A stretch of 64,000 nucleotides of DNA, from the NCBI GenBank assembly GCA_002308995.1, contig DBWQ01000009.1:95781-159780 (forward strand), written 5' to 3'. The position numbers were made by a program, and so were the translations under genes. The notes beneath the pieces are model-generated. The model was not told the DNA's origin and made no database searches. It was given only the letters and a program-made list of their open reading frames with translations. Origin of the DNA: Clostridiales bacterium UBA1234 (GTDB lineage Bacteria; Bacillota; Clostridia; TANB77; UBA1234). Positions within the stretch are counted from its first letter, which is position 1. Each line of letters begins with the position of its first letter. Shown piece by piece: positions 1-9,200 of the stretch.

Positions 1-837
1 TTTGAGGAAAGACTTGAACTTTGCCATAGAGCACTTCAAATTAGACATAAGAGACTTAGCAAAGCTACCTCTGATGTTGCCCCAATTTTGTGGCAACATG
101 GAGCCTTAGCAAGACTAGAAAAAGGGGAGAGTATTCACGAGTTACTTCATCATGGCTATTCTACTATTTCACTTGGTTATGCTGGTCTATATGAGTGCGT
201 GAAATTTATGACAGGCCATAGCCACACAGGAGAGGGAAAAGAATTCGGACTTGCGGTTATGCAAAAAATGAATGATAAATGTGCCGAATGGAAAAAGGCT
301 GAGGATATTGATTACAGCGTTTATGGTACCCCGATTGAATCTACCACTTATAAATTTGCGAAGTGTTTAAAAGATCGTTTTGGCGTGATTGAGGGTATCA
401 CTGATAGAGATTATATTACCAATTCTTATCACGTTCCCGTTTTTGAAGAAATTGATGCTTTTTCTAAAATCAAATTAGAGGCAGATTTCCAACGTTTAAG
501 CCCAGGCGGTGCGATTAGTTATGTGGAGACTCCTCATTTAAGTAATAACCTAGAGGTTATTATGGAGATGCTTCGCTTCTTTTATGATAACATTATGTAT
601 GCTGAGATTAATGGTAAGTTTGATTATTGTCAAGAGTGTGGATACACAGGTGAAATCTTGATTGATGAAAACTTAGAGTGGTACTGTCCATCATGTGGCA
701 ACAGAGATCACAAAAAACTAAATGTAGCGAGAAGAACTTGTGGCTATATTGGTGCAAACTTTTGGAATAAGGGAAGAACGGCAGAGATTAAGGACAGGGT
801 CATCCACATCGATAACAAAGATTACGTGGAGGTATAG
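1..837 (+). CDS. nrdD: Anaerobic ribonucleoside-triphosphate reductase, C-terminal part (5' end outside window)
   Basis: Open from the first base with no start inside the window, so only the C-terminal ~278 residues are seen. The class III enzyme reduces ribonucleoside triphosphates to deoxy forms under anoxia using a glycyl radical. Visible here are the Cys4 zinc site (CQECG then CPSCGN) and, close to the C-terminus, the glycyl-radical loop RRTCGYIG, whose glycine carries the radical. The stop lies two bases before the nrdG start, so the pair is one transcript with probable translational coupling. Family assignment is secure from these motifs and from the neighbour. Confidence 0.97.
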   Translation, partial: FEERLELCHRALQIRHKRLSKATSDVAPILWQHGALARLEKGESIHELLHHGYSTISLGYAGLYECVKFMTGHSHTGEGKEFGLAVMQKMNDKCAEWKKAEDIDYSVYGTPIESTTYKFAKCLKDRFGVIEGITDRDYITNSYHVPVFEEIDAFSKIKLEADFQRLSPGGAISYVETPHLSNNLEVIMEMLRFFYDNIMYAEINGKFDYCQECGYTGEILIDENLEWYCPSCGNRDHKKLNVARRTCGYIGANFWNKGRTAEIKDRVIHIDNKDYVEV

Positions 838-839
838 AG

Positions 840-1340
840 ATGAGATATAATAAAATTCGTAAAATGGATATTTCCAATGGCCCTGGCGTGAGAGTATCTA
901 TCTTTACACAAGGCTGTGCCTTTCACTGTAAAAACTGTTTTAATCCAGAAACGCATGATTTTAAGGCCGGTAAAGAGTTCACAGATGATACAGAAAATAC
1001 TTTATTTAGCCTTTGTGACCATGATTATGTAGAAGGCCTATCTGTTTTGGGTGGTGAGCCCCTTCATCCCAATAATATTGAAGGTACTACTAAAATGGTG
1101 AAAGATTTTAAAGCCAAATATCCCGATAAAAATGTTTGGATGTGGACGGGATTTAACTTTGATAAAGATTTAAAGGATAAAGAAATATTAAAATATGTGG
1201 ATGTATTGGTGGATGGTCAGTATCAAGACGAACTTGCTAATCCAACACTTAGTTGGAAGGGCTCTTCTAACCAAAGAGTGATTGATGTGCAAAATTCACT
1301 TAAAAAGAATCAAGTGGTTCTTTATGAGGATAAAATTTAG
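840..1340 (+). CDS. nrdG: Anaerobic ribonucleotide reductase activating protein (radical SAM)
   Basis: A 166-residue radical S-adenosylmethionine enzyme that installs the glycyl radical on NrdD. The iron-sulfur cluster motif CxxxCxxC is C26, C30 and C33 (CAFHCKNC), followed by the SAM-contact stretch LGGEPL. Length and order are normal for NrdG. The ATG at 840 follows a GGAGG (829-833) located inside the end of nrdD. Together with nrdD it indicates an obligate or facultative anaerobe. Confidence 0.97.
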   Translation: MRYNKIRKMDISNGPGVRVSIFTQGCAFHCKNCFNPETHDFKAGKEFTDDTENTLFSLCDHDYVEGLSVLGGEPLHPNNIEGTTKMVKDFKAKYPDKNVWMWTGFNFDKDLKDKEILKYVDVLVDGQYQDELANPTLSWKGSSNQRVIDVQNSLKKNQVVLYEDKI

Positions 1341-1352
1341 AAACATTGATTA

Positions 1353-1381
1353 TTGATATTCAATCATGCAAGTGATATAAT
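1353..1381 (+). promoter_or_regulatory. Predicted sigma-A promoter for the 1466 gene
   Basis: TTGATA at 1353-1358 and TATAAT at 1376-1381 with a 17-base spacer, inside the 125-base gap after nrdG. Predicted by consensus only. Confidence 0.6.
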
Positions 1382-1465
1382 AATACTATCGTAGGGAAGA
1401 GTATCTTTAACAAATAGAGAAGTCTATTCTTTTGAAAGTGATTCATAAAAAAAGGGGTAGTTGAT

Positions 1466-2005
1466 ATGGAAAAAAGAAAAGCTGTTATCTTTGGCAATAC
1501 GGTTTGCTTTGTAGGTATTATCATATTTTTTCTGTTAGCTTTTATGGGGAGCGTTGGTGCCCCAACATCGTTGTCACTTGAAAAACTATTTCAAGAGAAT
1601 CAAGAAGTAATTCAGGTAATAGAAAGGCAAAATGGAAGCCCTGATTTAACCCTAAGCAGACAGCATCTTTCATTTTTATTAGGAACAGTGCAATTTTATA
1701 CCTATTTTAAGTTATTTTTATCCATTGGAACTACCATTGCGTTTAGTGCAATATTTATTGCATGGCCAGCTTTTCAATCTTCGATGATGAAATCAGATAA
1801 AATGATGATGAAATTAGCATATCTGGTGTTACTAGCAGATGTTTTGCTGGTACTATTGGGAGTACTGTTTATGATTCCATTCTCCACTACTTTGGTAGCT
1901 ATTTTTGACATTGTTTTGGGGAGTATTGTCATGGCAGGTATCCTTATTATTGGTTTTTGTATCAGTATTTACATGCATCGTTATTATGAAAACCAAGAAA
2001 ACTAA
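1466..2005 (+). CDS. Uncharacterised four-helix membrane protein
   Basis: 179 residues. I do not recognise the family. Hydrophobic segments at about 10-30, 75-102, 117-138 and 146-170 suggest four membrane helices, with a polar stretch at about 33-65 between the first two, probably extracytoplasmic. The start ATG follows AAAGGGGTAG. It has its own promoter and a strong terminator downstream, so it is monocistronic. No catalytic motif is visible and no function can be inferred from context. Confidence 0.8.
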   Translation: MEKRKAVIFGNTVCFVGIIIFFLLAFMGSVGAPTSLSLEKLFQENQEVIQVIERQNGSPDLTLSRQHLSFLLGTVQFYTYFKLFLSIGTTIAFSAIFIAWPAFQSSMMKSDKMMMKLAYLVLLADVLLVLLGVLFMIPFSTTLVAIFDIVLGSIVMAGILIIGFCISIYMHRYYENQEN

Positions 2006-2030
2006 AAAGCTTTACGCTTCAAAATGATAT

Positions 2031-2063
2031 ACGATAATCCTAATAAAGGATTATCGTTTTTTA
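2031..2063 (+). terminator. Rho-independent terminator
   Basis: Ten-base perfect stem ACGATAATCC/GGATTATCGT with a 7-base loop, followed by a T-run. It ends the 1466 transcript. Confidence 0.85.
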
Positions 2064-2162
2064 TTTCAAGAAGAAAAATGAGATTCGCTCTTTTCTTTTA
2101 AAAATACCTATGATAGAATAATCATGTCAATCTTGAATGAAGGATAATTGGGGGGAAGCAGT

Positions 2163-2723
2163 TTGAATATATATGATTTTGATAAAACAATTTATCAAGG
2201 CGATTCTAGTTTTGATTTCTTTATGTTTAGCCTTTTTAAACACAAAAAAAACTTTTTAAAACTTCCTAAAATATTGTGGCGTGGGCTTAAGTTTAAATTA
2301 CACATTTTACCCAAAAAAACGTTTAAATCTACTGTGTTTGGCATTGTACAAAATGCGTCGGAACTTGAAAGGGATGTGGAAGAATTTTGGAATAAAAACG
2401 AGCATAAAATTAAAAAGTTTTATTTGGCACAAAAACAAGATGAGGACTTGATCATCTCTGCTTCACCAGAGTTTTTATTAAAACCAATTTGTCGTAGACT
2501 ACAAGTGGCATTAATTGCAACGGTGGTAGATACAAAAACAGGAGAATTAATAGGGGAGAACTGTCATGGTAAAGAAAAAGTAAAAAGGCTTGATCAAAAG
2601 TATCATGTATCGACTTGTGATGAGTTTTATTCTGATTCTTTATGTGATGCACCGCTTGCAGAAATTGCTTCTAAAGCGTATTTAGTTAAAGGAGAAACTC
2701 TTGTAGAGTGGCCTCAAAAATAA
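2163..2723 (+). CDS. HAD-superfamily phosphatase (subfamily IB-like)
   Basis: About 186 residues. The protein opens with the HAD motif I signature DFDKT, where the first Asp would be the nucleophile. Further on are ISASPEF (motif II-like serine region), HGKEKV (motif III lysine region) and the C-terminal YSDSLCDAPL (acidic motif IV region), as in phosphoserine-phosphatase-like HAD-IB proteins. The substrate is unknown. I place the start at TTG 2163 (LNIYDFDKT), where family members begin, preceded by a purine-rich GGGGGAAG; an in-frame TTG at 2148 is a weaker option. Confidence 0.85.
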   Translation: MNIYDFDKTIYQGDSSFDFFMFSLFKHKKNFLKLPKILWRGLKFKLHILPKKTFKSTVFGIVQNASELERDVEEFWNKNEHKIKKFYLAQKQDEDLIISASPEFLLKPICRRLQVALIATVVDTKTGELIGENCHGKEKVKRLDQKYHVSTCDEFYSDSLCDAPLAEIASKAYLVKGETLVEWPQK

Positions 2724-2726
2724 ATC

Positions 2727-2757
2727 AAAAAACACGCTCATACAGAGCGTGTTTTTT
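2727..2757. terminator. Bidirectional terminator between convergent genes
   Basis: AAAAAACACGCTC paired with GAGCGTGTTTTTT around a 5-base loop. A/T tails on both sides serve the + strand HAD gene and the - strand DUF1508 gene. Confidence 0.85.
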
Positions 2758-2768
2758 GGTAATTGACA

Positions 2769-3155
2769 TTATTCATTGGTAGTAGTGGTTGTATCTTCGA
2801 TTGTTGCATCTGGAGCATTGGTTTTAACAGATTCAATACCATTGGTGCAACCAGATATTTGAGAGTAGCCTTCGCTAGCAGCAATATTTTGACCATTTTT
2901 AGCAGTTAATCTAAAACGATATTCACCAGCTTTATCGGTGTAAATTTCAAATTTTGGATTTGTCTCCGTGGTGTATCCTTCTTTTGTTTGATCTTCGATA
3001 TTAGCAATTGGAGCATTAGTTTTAACGCTCTCGATGCCATCTTTACAACTTGCAAGAGTAGAATAAACTTGAGATGTAGCAATTACTTGACCATTGCCAG
3101 CAACTAGATTAAAAGTATAACCTGTAGAAGTTCCTTTAATAACGAATTTTCCCAT
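2769..3155 (-). CDS. Duplicated YegP-type (DUF1508) protein
   Basis: 128 residues made of two tandem copies of the ~50-residue DUF1508 fold. Each copy has a FxLxAxNGQxIAxSxxY core followed by a shared C-terminal line GIESVKTNAP, which occurs in both halves. YegP-like proteins are small and cytosolic with no established reaction. The start ATG (3153-3155) is chosen because TAGGAGG lies just upstream on the minus strand; a longer upstream frame has no ribosome binding site. The tail is rich in Thr, Glu and Asp. Confidence 0.88.
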   Translation of the reverse strand: MGKFVIKGTSTGYTFNLVAGNGQVIATSQVYSTLASCKDGIESVKTNAPIANIEDQTKEGYTTETNPKFEIYTDKAGEYRFRLTAKNGQNIAASEGYSQISGCTNGIESVKTNAPDATIEDTTTTTNE

Positions 3156-3407
3156 AAAAATACCTCCTAATAATTCTTGAATATGGTATTCAAGTATAGT
3201 GACAAAGAAACAAGAATTTCTTTGCTTTTCAATAGCCATTCATCAAAAAATTTGGCTATTTTCTTAATACACTAAGTTTATATGAAAAATGTAAAAAAAA
3301 CAATATCAAAATGGAAATTTATCGTGAAATATTTAATATGGACAGCTGTGAAAATATGATATAATAAAATCAATATAACGAGTACGAATGAAAAGGAAGT
3401 GAAGACG

Positions 3408-3860
3408 TTGGAAACTACGAAAAGGTATCAAAGAGCTTGCGTAGAGGTCTTGGAAGTACTAAAGCTTTTAAAACCAGAAGAGTTTAATAGAATTCCTAAA
3501 GAAAGAATTACACTCTATCAAAAGAATCAAGCAAGTGATTATACCCTCGAAATTGATGAACATCAAAAACTAACTACGCAAATATCCGATGATGCCAAAC
3601 TCATTTTAGCAAATTTATTTGTAAGGTTTATTGCTTCTGATAAAGATCAAAAAAAGATATACGAACGTGAGAAAAAAGCCTATGTACAGCGTGAAATGCG
3701 TAGAATTGCGAAAGAAAAAGAAAAGGAATTACAGCAAGAAGGGTTGTCACAAGTACAAACAAAAGAAATGCAACATCAGAATCTTCCAATAGAAGCAAAG
3801 CCACAAACGTTTTTGGAAAAATGGATAGATAAAGTGAAAAAAATATTGAAAATAGGGTGA
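3408..3860 (+). CDS. Small charged protein, first of a paralogous pair flanking the coiled-coil locus
   Basis: About 150 residues; family not recognised. A helical N-terminal part (to about residue 95) is followed by a Lys/Glu/Gln-rich coiled-coil tail ending in a basic WIDKVKKILKIG. It resembles the protein at 9918-10379 in length, in its N-terminal pattern (aromatic start, a leucine-rich helix, an IP element, DYTLE versus IYTFE) and in its charged tail, so the two are probably paralogs. AGGAAG at 3393-3398 is well spaced for TTG 3408; GTG at 3399 is possible but too close. The stop overlaps the next start. Confidence 0.75.
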   Translation: METTKRYQRACVEVLEVLKLLKPEEFNRIPKERITLYQKNQASDYTLEIDEHQKLTTQISDDAKLILANLFVRFIASDKDQKKIYEREKKAYVQREMRRIAKEKEKELQQEGLSQVQTKEMQHQNLPIEAKPQTFLEKWIDKVKKILKIG

Positions 3861-5746
3861 TTTTATTGGAAAAAGGGATTACTTTTGATACGATTTGGGC
3901 TGAAAAGGAAACGCTTCATTTTGAAAATACGCATTTTGAGGAGAATTTAACAGCACTTTTTCGTGATGAGTATGCTCCTAAATCAGATACCGCGGATTAC
4001 GATGATAACAAAATTTTAAGGCAGGAGCGAGAAGAAGAAAAAAGAAGAAGAGAGCATGATCCTAATGCGAATCGTTTTTTAACACCATATTATGATAAGT
4101 ATTATGCTCAAATTGCGGTGGGACAGCTTCCTAGTTTTTTAAGAACTACTCGCGTTTTGAGTGCTACTAAGTTCCAAAATGGGAAAAAGCCAGAAATGGA
4201 AGCAGAATTTAACGCATTCACACAAGAAGAAAAACAGCAGACGCATTTAGCGTTATTAAAAGAACTTGCCATTATTTATGCTCGTAAGGCCAACTTGGCA
4301 AATCGTGAAAAATATACTAATGTTAATGCTATGAGCAAAAAAGATGCTGCTATGGAAAACTTTATGTTGTATGCTACAAAATATAATGCGCAAGTGCCAC
4401 CAAGAGAGCAAATACATTTTTGCATTTCAAATGATGTGGTAAAAGGACCATTGTTAGATGCTAGTGTTCCTGGTTTTACAAGACTATCGGTGCATTTTGG
4501 TAGTGAGGAAAATCTTATAAGGACTCTCAAAAATGTGAGTTTTACGTTAGAGCAAGAGGGAATGCAAAGCCCATATAGGAAGAATCGTTTTGCAGAAATT
4601 AACGTAGATGAAGTATATTCTCAAGGAGTTAATTTGAATCGATATGAGGTATTTGAAACTGGGTTATTAACAAGAAACTATAGTCGTAGTGCTAAAAAGT
4701 GTATTGAGCAAATCAAAGAGATGGATTCAAGTAAACTAAAGTGTTTTGCTTGCTTTGTATATCCAGAGCTAAATGATAGAGAAATATCTTATTTGGCAGA
4801 AATGGCAGGAATCGGCGAAAGCGAACTGATTCGTTTAGAAGGAATTCTGAGAGGAAGAGCCAAACAGAAAGATCCTCAAAAAAGGAGAACAGCTTATTTA
4901 CAAGGCTTTTTATTGGGTGCTAAAGAGCAAGATATTCCTAAAAAACTTGGTGAAACATTTGATTTATACATGATGGGAGAGGCTGTTTTTGAGGAAAATG
5001 TGAATTTATCGGCTTATATAGGTATCCTGCAGGAAAGTGGTGTGAATGAAAATCATATTCGAGAGTTTTGTGAACAGACGGTAAATCGTGTTTTTACCAA
5101 AGAACAAGGAAATGCCTTTACGGCGTATATGCTAAAAGAGGATGAAGAAGGGCTTCCTATTTTGGATAGAGAAGCGTTTTGTCCAGTGTTTCAAAGAGTT
5201 GATATGGAAACAAAACTTAGAATATTAGGGAATCTACTGAAAGAACGTGATGCAGGACTCGATTTATCTAGCATCAAAATGGAGGAGATAACGGAGAATG
5301 AATTAGGCTTTTTGCACGCGATTCAAGAGACACATTTGGATAATGTGAGTTTTATCAAAGAAATGGTAGAACCTTTATTAAAAATAAAAGATGGAGTAGT
5401 TCCGGGGGAAGAAGAAGCTTTGTTAGAAGAAGCCTATACTGCGTATCAATTATTAGTGGAAGATTCCAATGATAGTATCTCGGAAAAAGCGATGGCAGCA
5501 CAATTTCATACTCTTTTAGTAGAAGCAGAAGTGGAGGAAGAACTCATTCAAACCTTTGTGAGTACATATGACATGGATGAAACTCACTCGAATGTGTATA
5601 AGTCTTTGCGAGATGATGTTGTGCCAGAAGTTTTGGTAGAGGCGAGAAAAGAAGTTGAAGGAGCAGAAGTAAGAGCGATAAGTAGTCAGCAAAGAGAGGA
5701 AAGACTTAGTGAAGAGAAAGGAAAAAATGGAAAGAAGAGTCGTTAA
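3857..5746 (+). CDS. Large uncharacterised helical protein
   Basis: 629 residues, family not recognised. The GTG start overlaps the TGA of the previous gene (GTGA), implying translational coupling; TTG 3866, preceded by AGGGTGA, is an alternative start. A charged region at about 55-75 (RQEREEEKRRRE) precedes a mixed region, then an all-helical C-terminal half rich in Glu, and a basic tail (GKNGKKSR). There is no signal peptide, membrane helix or recognisable catalytic motif. It sits between a small charged protein and a 77-residue protein and probably belongs functionally with the giant coiled-coil protein downstream. Confidence 0.75.
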   Translation: MILLEKGITFDTIWAEKETLHFENTHFEENLTALFRDEYAPKSDTADYDDNKILRQEREEEKRRREHDPNANRFLTPYYDKYYAQIAVGQLPSFLRTTRVLSATKFQNGKKPEMEAEFNAFTQEEKQQTHLALLKELAIIYARKANLANREKYTNVNAMSKKDAAMENFMLYATKYNAQVPPREQIHFCISNDVVKGPLLDASVPGFTRLSVHFGSEENLIRTLKNVSFTLEQEGMQSPYRKNRFAEINVDEVYSQGVNLNRYEVFETGLLTRNYSRSAKKCIEQIKEMDSSKLKCFACFVYPELNDREISYLAEMAGIGESELIRLEGILRGRAKQKDPQKRRTAYLQGFLLGAKEQDIPKKLGETFDLYMMGEAVFEENVNLSAYIGILQESGVNENHIREFCEQTVNRVFTKEQGNAFTAYMLKEDEEGLPILDREAFCPVFQRVDMETKLRILGNLLKERDAGLDLSSIKMEEITENELGFLHAIQETHLDNVSFIKEMVEPLLKIKDGVVPGEEEALLEEAYTAYQLLVEDSNDSISEKAMAAQFHTLLVEAEVEEELIQTFVSTYDMDETHSNVYKSLRDDVVPEVLVEARKEVEGAEVRAISSQQREERLSEEKGKNGKKSR

Positions 5747-5750
5747 TAAG

Positions 5751-5779
5751 TTGACATAAACAAAGAATGGTGGTATAAT
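5751..5779 (+). promoter_or_regulatory. Predicted sigma-A promoter
   Basis: Perfect TTGACA (5751-5756) and TATAAT (5774-5779) with 17 bases between, 37 bases before the 5816 gene. Confidence 0.8.
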
Positions 5780-5815
5780 GTCGTGGCTAACGAATAGAAA
5801 AGGGGGCAGGAATCA

Positions 5816-6049
5816 ATGAGTATCGAGGCTGTCAATACGTCTCTGCAGGAGGTATTAAACAAATTTGCAGAGGCAAAACCGGTGGAAGGAATGCAGGTTT
5901 CTTACTTACTGCTGGTATCCGAAATCATGAGGATGTATGATAAATACATTAGGTGTTTAGAAGACAAAAAAGAGGATGAAGCTGTGGAATTTGCCGAAAT
6001 GATAGAAGGCAGAATCTCCATAGCAAAACAAAACCATATGTTCGGCTAA
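5816..6049 (+). CDS. Small uncharacterised acidic helical protein
   Basis: 77 residues, predicted helical and acidic, with no membrane segment. It follows a consensus promoter and a GGGGGCAGG ribosome binding site, and a terminator closes it, so it is expressed alone. No family is recognised. Its position inside the coiled-coil locus suggests, but does not prove, a shared role. Confidence 0.75.
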   Translation: MSIEAVNTSLQEVLNKFAEAKPVEGMQVSYLLLVSEIMRMYDKYIRCLEDKKEDEAVEFAEMIEGRISIAKQNHMFG

Positions 6050-6057
6050 AATTAGGA

Positions 6058-6104
6058 AGAAGATTGTATTTCTCTAAAAGAGGGGTGCAATCTTCTATTT
6101 TTTT
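6058..6104 (+). terminator. Rho-independent terminator
   Basis: Long imperfect stem starting AGAAGATTG and closing CAATCTTCT, followed by a T-run. Confidence 0.75.
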
Positions 6105-6135
6105 GCCTCAAAGCCCTCAAATATAGGCATTCCAA

Positions 6136-6164
6136 TTGACATAATATGTATAAAATGGTATAAT
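6136..6164 (+). promoter_or_regulatory. Predicted sigma-A promoter for the giant coiled-coil gene
   Basis: Perfect TTGACA (6136-6141) and TATAAT (6159-6164), 17-base spacer, 60 bases upstream of the start. Confidence 0.8.
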
Positions 6165-6224
6165 AATAATGGTATTAATGAGATAAACAGAGAGAGAATT
6201 TAGAATAGAAAGAGGGAGATTACT

Positions 6225-9200
6225 ATGGCACTACATGCAGGAATTTTACCAGCTGCTTATTATGAGGCAAGACTTTCAATAGTTTCTAAGTTTTTAGATC
6301 ATGCCAAAGAAGGAAGTATACTATACGAAGCATTAGCCAAAAAAGAAGAAAAACTAACCGCCAAATTGGAACTAAAAGACCAAAAAAAGAGTATTAAAAC
6401 TATTTTTAAAGACGATCCGGAATGTAATAAAATACGAGACCAATTAAAAGTACTAGAAGCGAGAAGACGCACGCTGATGAAAGCCAAAGCGTGCATTTTG
6501 CGTGCCAAAAGAAAGAATCTTCCTTATAACCCTGCTGAACTAGATAGTATTAATGCGGAGTTAGATCAACTAGTGGGAAGTATCAGCCAATTGAAGATGT
6601 TTCTTGATGACCGTAAATATGAATTAACCATGGAGCAAGGAATGGTGTATAACCGCATTCAAACTTCGTATGATAATTCTTATGCAGCATTGGGTGATTT
6701 GCGTGAAGATAATAGAACGATGGGCTTTGGCAATGTGAAAAGAGCTGCAAGGGGCGAATTAGGTGAACCTGCAGGTAGAGCTACTAACCAAAATACACCT
6801 GGACAGAATGCACAAGGAAATCCAACTCCTACCCGTAGCTTAGATAACTCTGGTTATGGACCAGGAAAGGCAGGTGCCTATGGCACTGGTACGCCTGGTG
6901 GCTATGGCCCTGGAAATGCAGGAGGCAATGGACCAGGTAGTTCTTATAGTGGATCTTATGGACCAGATTCAGGATTACCAGATAACTATACATACAAACA
7001 TGATAGAGAAGATAGTAGAACAGGTAGTAAGGCTCGTTCTACCAAAGAACAAAGAGAAGCATTTATGAAAAACTTAAATTTACAGTACAATCTTGATCCA
7101 GAAGAAGCAAAAAAGGAGTATGTGGAAGCTAAGAAAGTTTTAAGAAAAGTAAAATCACTAGATAGAACGATTGCAGAAGAGACAGAAAAGATAAAACTAT
7201 TTGGGAAAAAGCAAGAATTAGAGAAATTAAAAGCGGAGTATGCAGGTAGAGAAACATTAATAAATGATATGGATGCCTATATTAAGAGCTATCGATTGGT
7301 TAGTGATATTTTATATGCTAAGACACTAGAAGGTGATCCAAAGCAAAAAGATGCACTCGATAAAAAGACAGCGTTTATTAATAAACAGTTGGGGTTATCA
7401 CCTGCAGATGCCAAAGATGAAGAAAAGAGAAAAGTAGCCATTCAAAAGACGGTTGATCAGTATAATGCATTTGCTAAAAAGCATCCAGGTCTTCCACTCA
7501 TTACCGACATCGATAAGGTAGATAAAGAAGATTTAGATAAAAAGAATTTTATTTTTATGAAACTTGTGATGGACGACAAGGAGTATACAACCAAGAAAAA
7601 ATCTGATGCAGATATTATCAAAGAGATGAAGGAACATCTTACTACCAAAAAGAAAGCCTTGGAAGGAAAAATCACAGGGTTAGAAAAGGAACTTGAAGGA
7701 AAAACGATTCCAACCGAAAAGGAAGCCGAAGAAGCGGTGAAAGTAATAGAACAAGCAAATGCTGAAAAGAAAAACATAGATGTGAAAGAAGCTGAAAGAG
7801 TGGTAGCTTTGTATGAAACAGCACATCCAGAAGTAAAATCAGCAGAACCGGAAAAAGAGGAGGAAGAACCAGATCCTGAACCAAAAGGATTAACAGATAA
7901 AGAAAAACTTGAAAAGGCACGTGAAAGAAGAGAAAAATTTGTTGAACAAGAAAAGAAAATCGCAGAAGAAATTGCAAAAATGCAAAAGCAATTGGATGCA
8001 TACGATTCATTGCAAGCAAAGAAGGAGACAATAGAAGCAAAGAAAAGTGAACGTAAGGATGATTTGCATAATATTGAACCAATCAGGGAACTAGCAAAAG
8101 AAGAAAAAGAACGTCAAGAAAAAATGAAACAACTAGTACCAATGATCGAGTTATATCCAATTATCAAAGCGTATAACTACTGTTTTAATGATGACACGAG
8201 ACCTCCTGTTGCTCCAAGTGATGAGATGAAACAAAAAGTGAAAGAGTTATTTGAAGCAAGAAAGGATGAAATAAGAACACTATTCCCAGATGCTTTTGAA
8301 GAAAAGGATGGGGAGATGGAAATTAGATCAAATCAGAGCCTAATGAAGGTATTAGATGGTATTGCAACAAGTGTTAATGAGTTTAATGCACAAGCTAATG
8401 GGTATGTACCAATGTTAAAAGATGTGAAAGGAGCAGAGCTTTTAACTAGTCCAGAAAGCTTTGAACAAGAGCAAGATAAATTAACCAATGGGGTTCAGAC
8501 AAGTCTAGAAGCGATGAATGATTTGGTAGTTCGTGATGAAAATACGATTCATATGTGTGATACAAGATGTCAAGCAATGCAAGAAGAAATTGATACGTTA
8601 ACTTCAGAAATACAAACTATCGCAGAAATATCCGACACAGAGCATGAACGTCTTAAGAGAGAGATGGAAAGTCGTCAAGAACAATTAGAAAGAACAAGGC
8701 GTTGGATTGCGGAAAAAGATACAGAAATTTCCGATTATGAACAAAAAATAGCAGAAGCAGAGAAAAAGGCAGAACCAGAACCTGAGCCAGAACCAGAGCC
8801 AGAACCAGATGAAAAGGCAGAGCCAAATCCTGATGATGCGAAAATGAAAGAGGAAAAGAGAAAACAGGATTTCCAAAAATTAAAGGAATTACACGAAAGC
8901 TATACAGAAGAAATTCGTAAAGATAGTCATGGAACCCCTGTGGCCGTATTTATCAATAATGATACTCATGAGATAGAAGACGATCCTAACTTGCAAAAGC
9001 AACTACTCTTTGCTAGTATGTGGAGTGCTGCTGCCGGAAAAATACTTGCAGGTGGAAAAACGACTGCTTTTGACCAAACAAATGAAGAATTTTATTTAAG
9101 ATTTAGCCAAGCGATAGAAGATGCTAGAGGGGAAGATGGAAGTCTAGATGTAGATGCTCTTATTGAAATGGCAGATCATGATAGGTATAAACATGCAAGA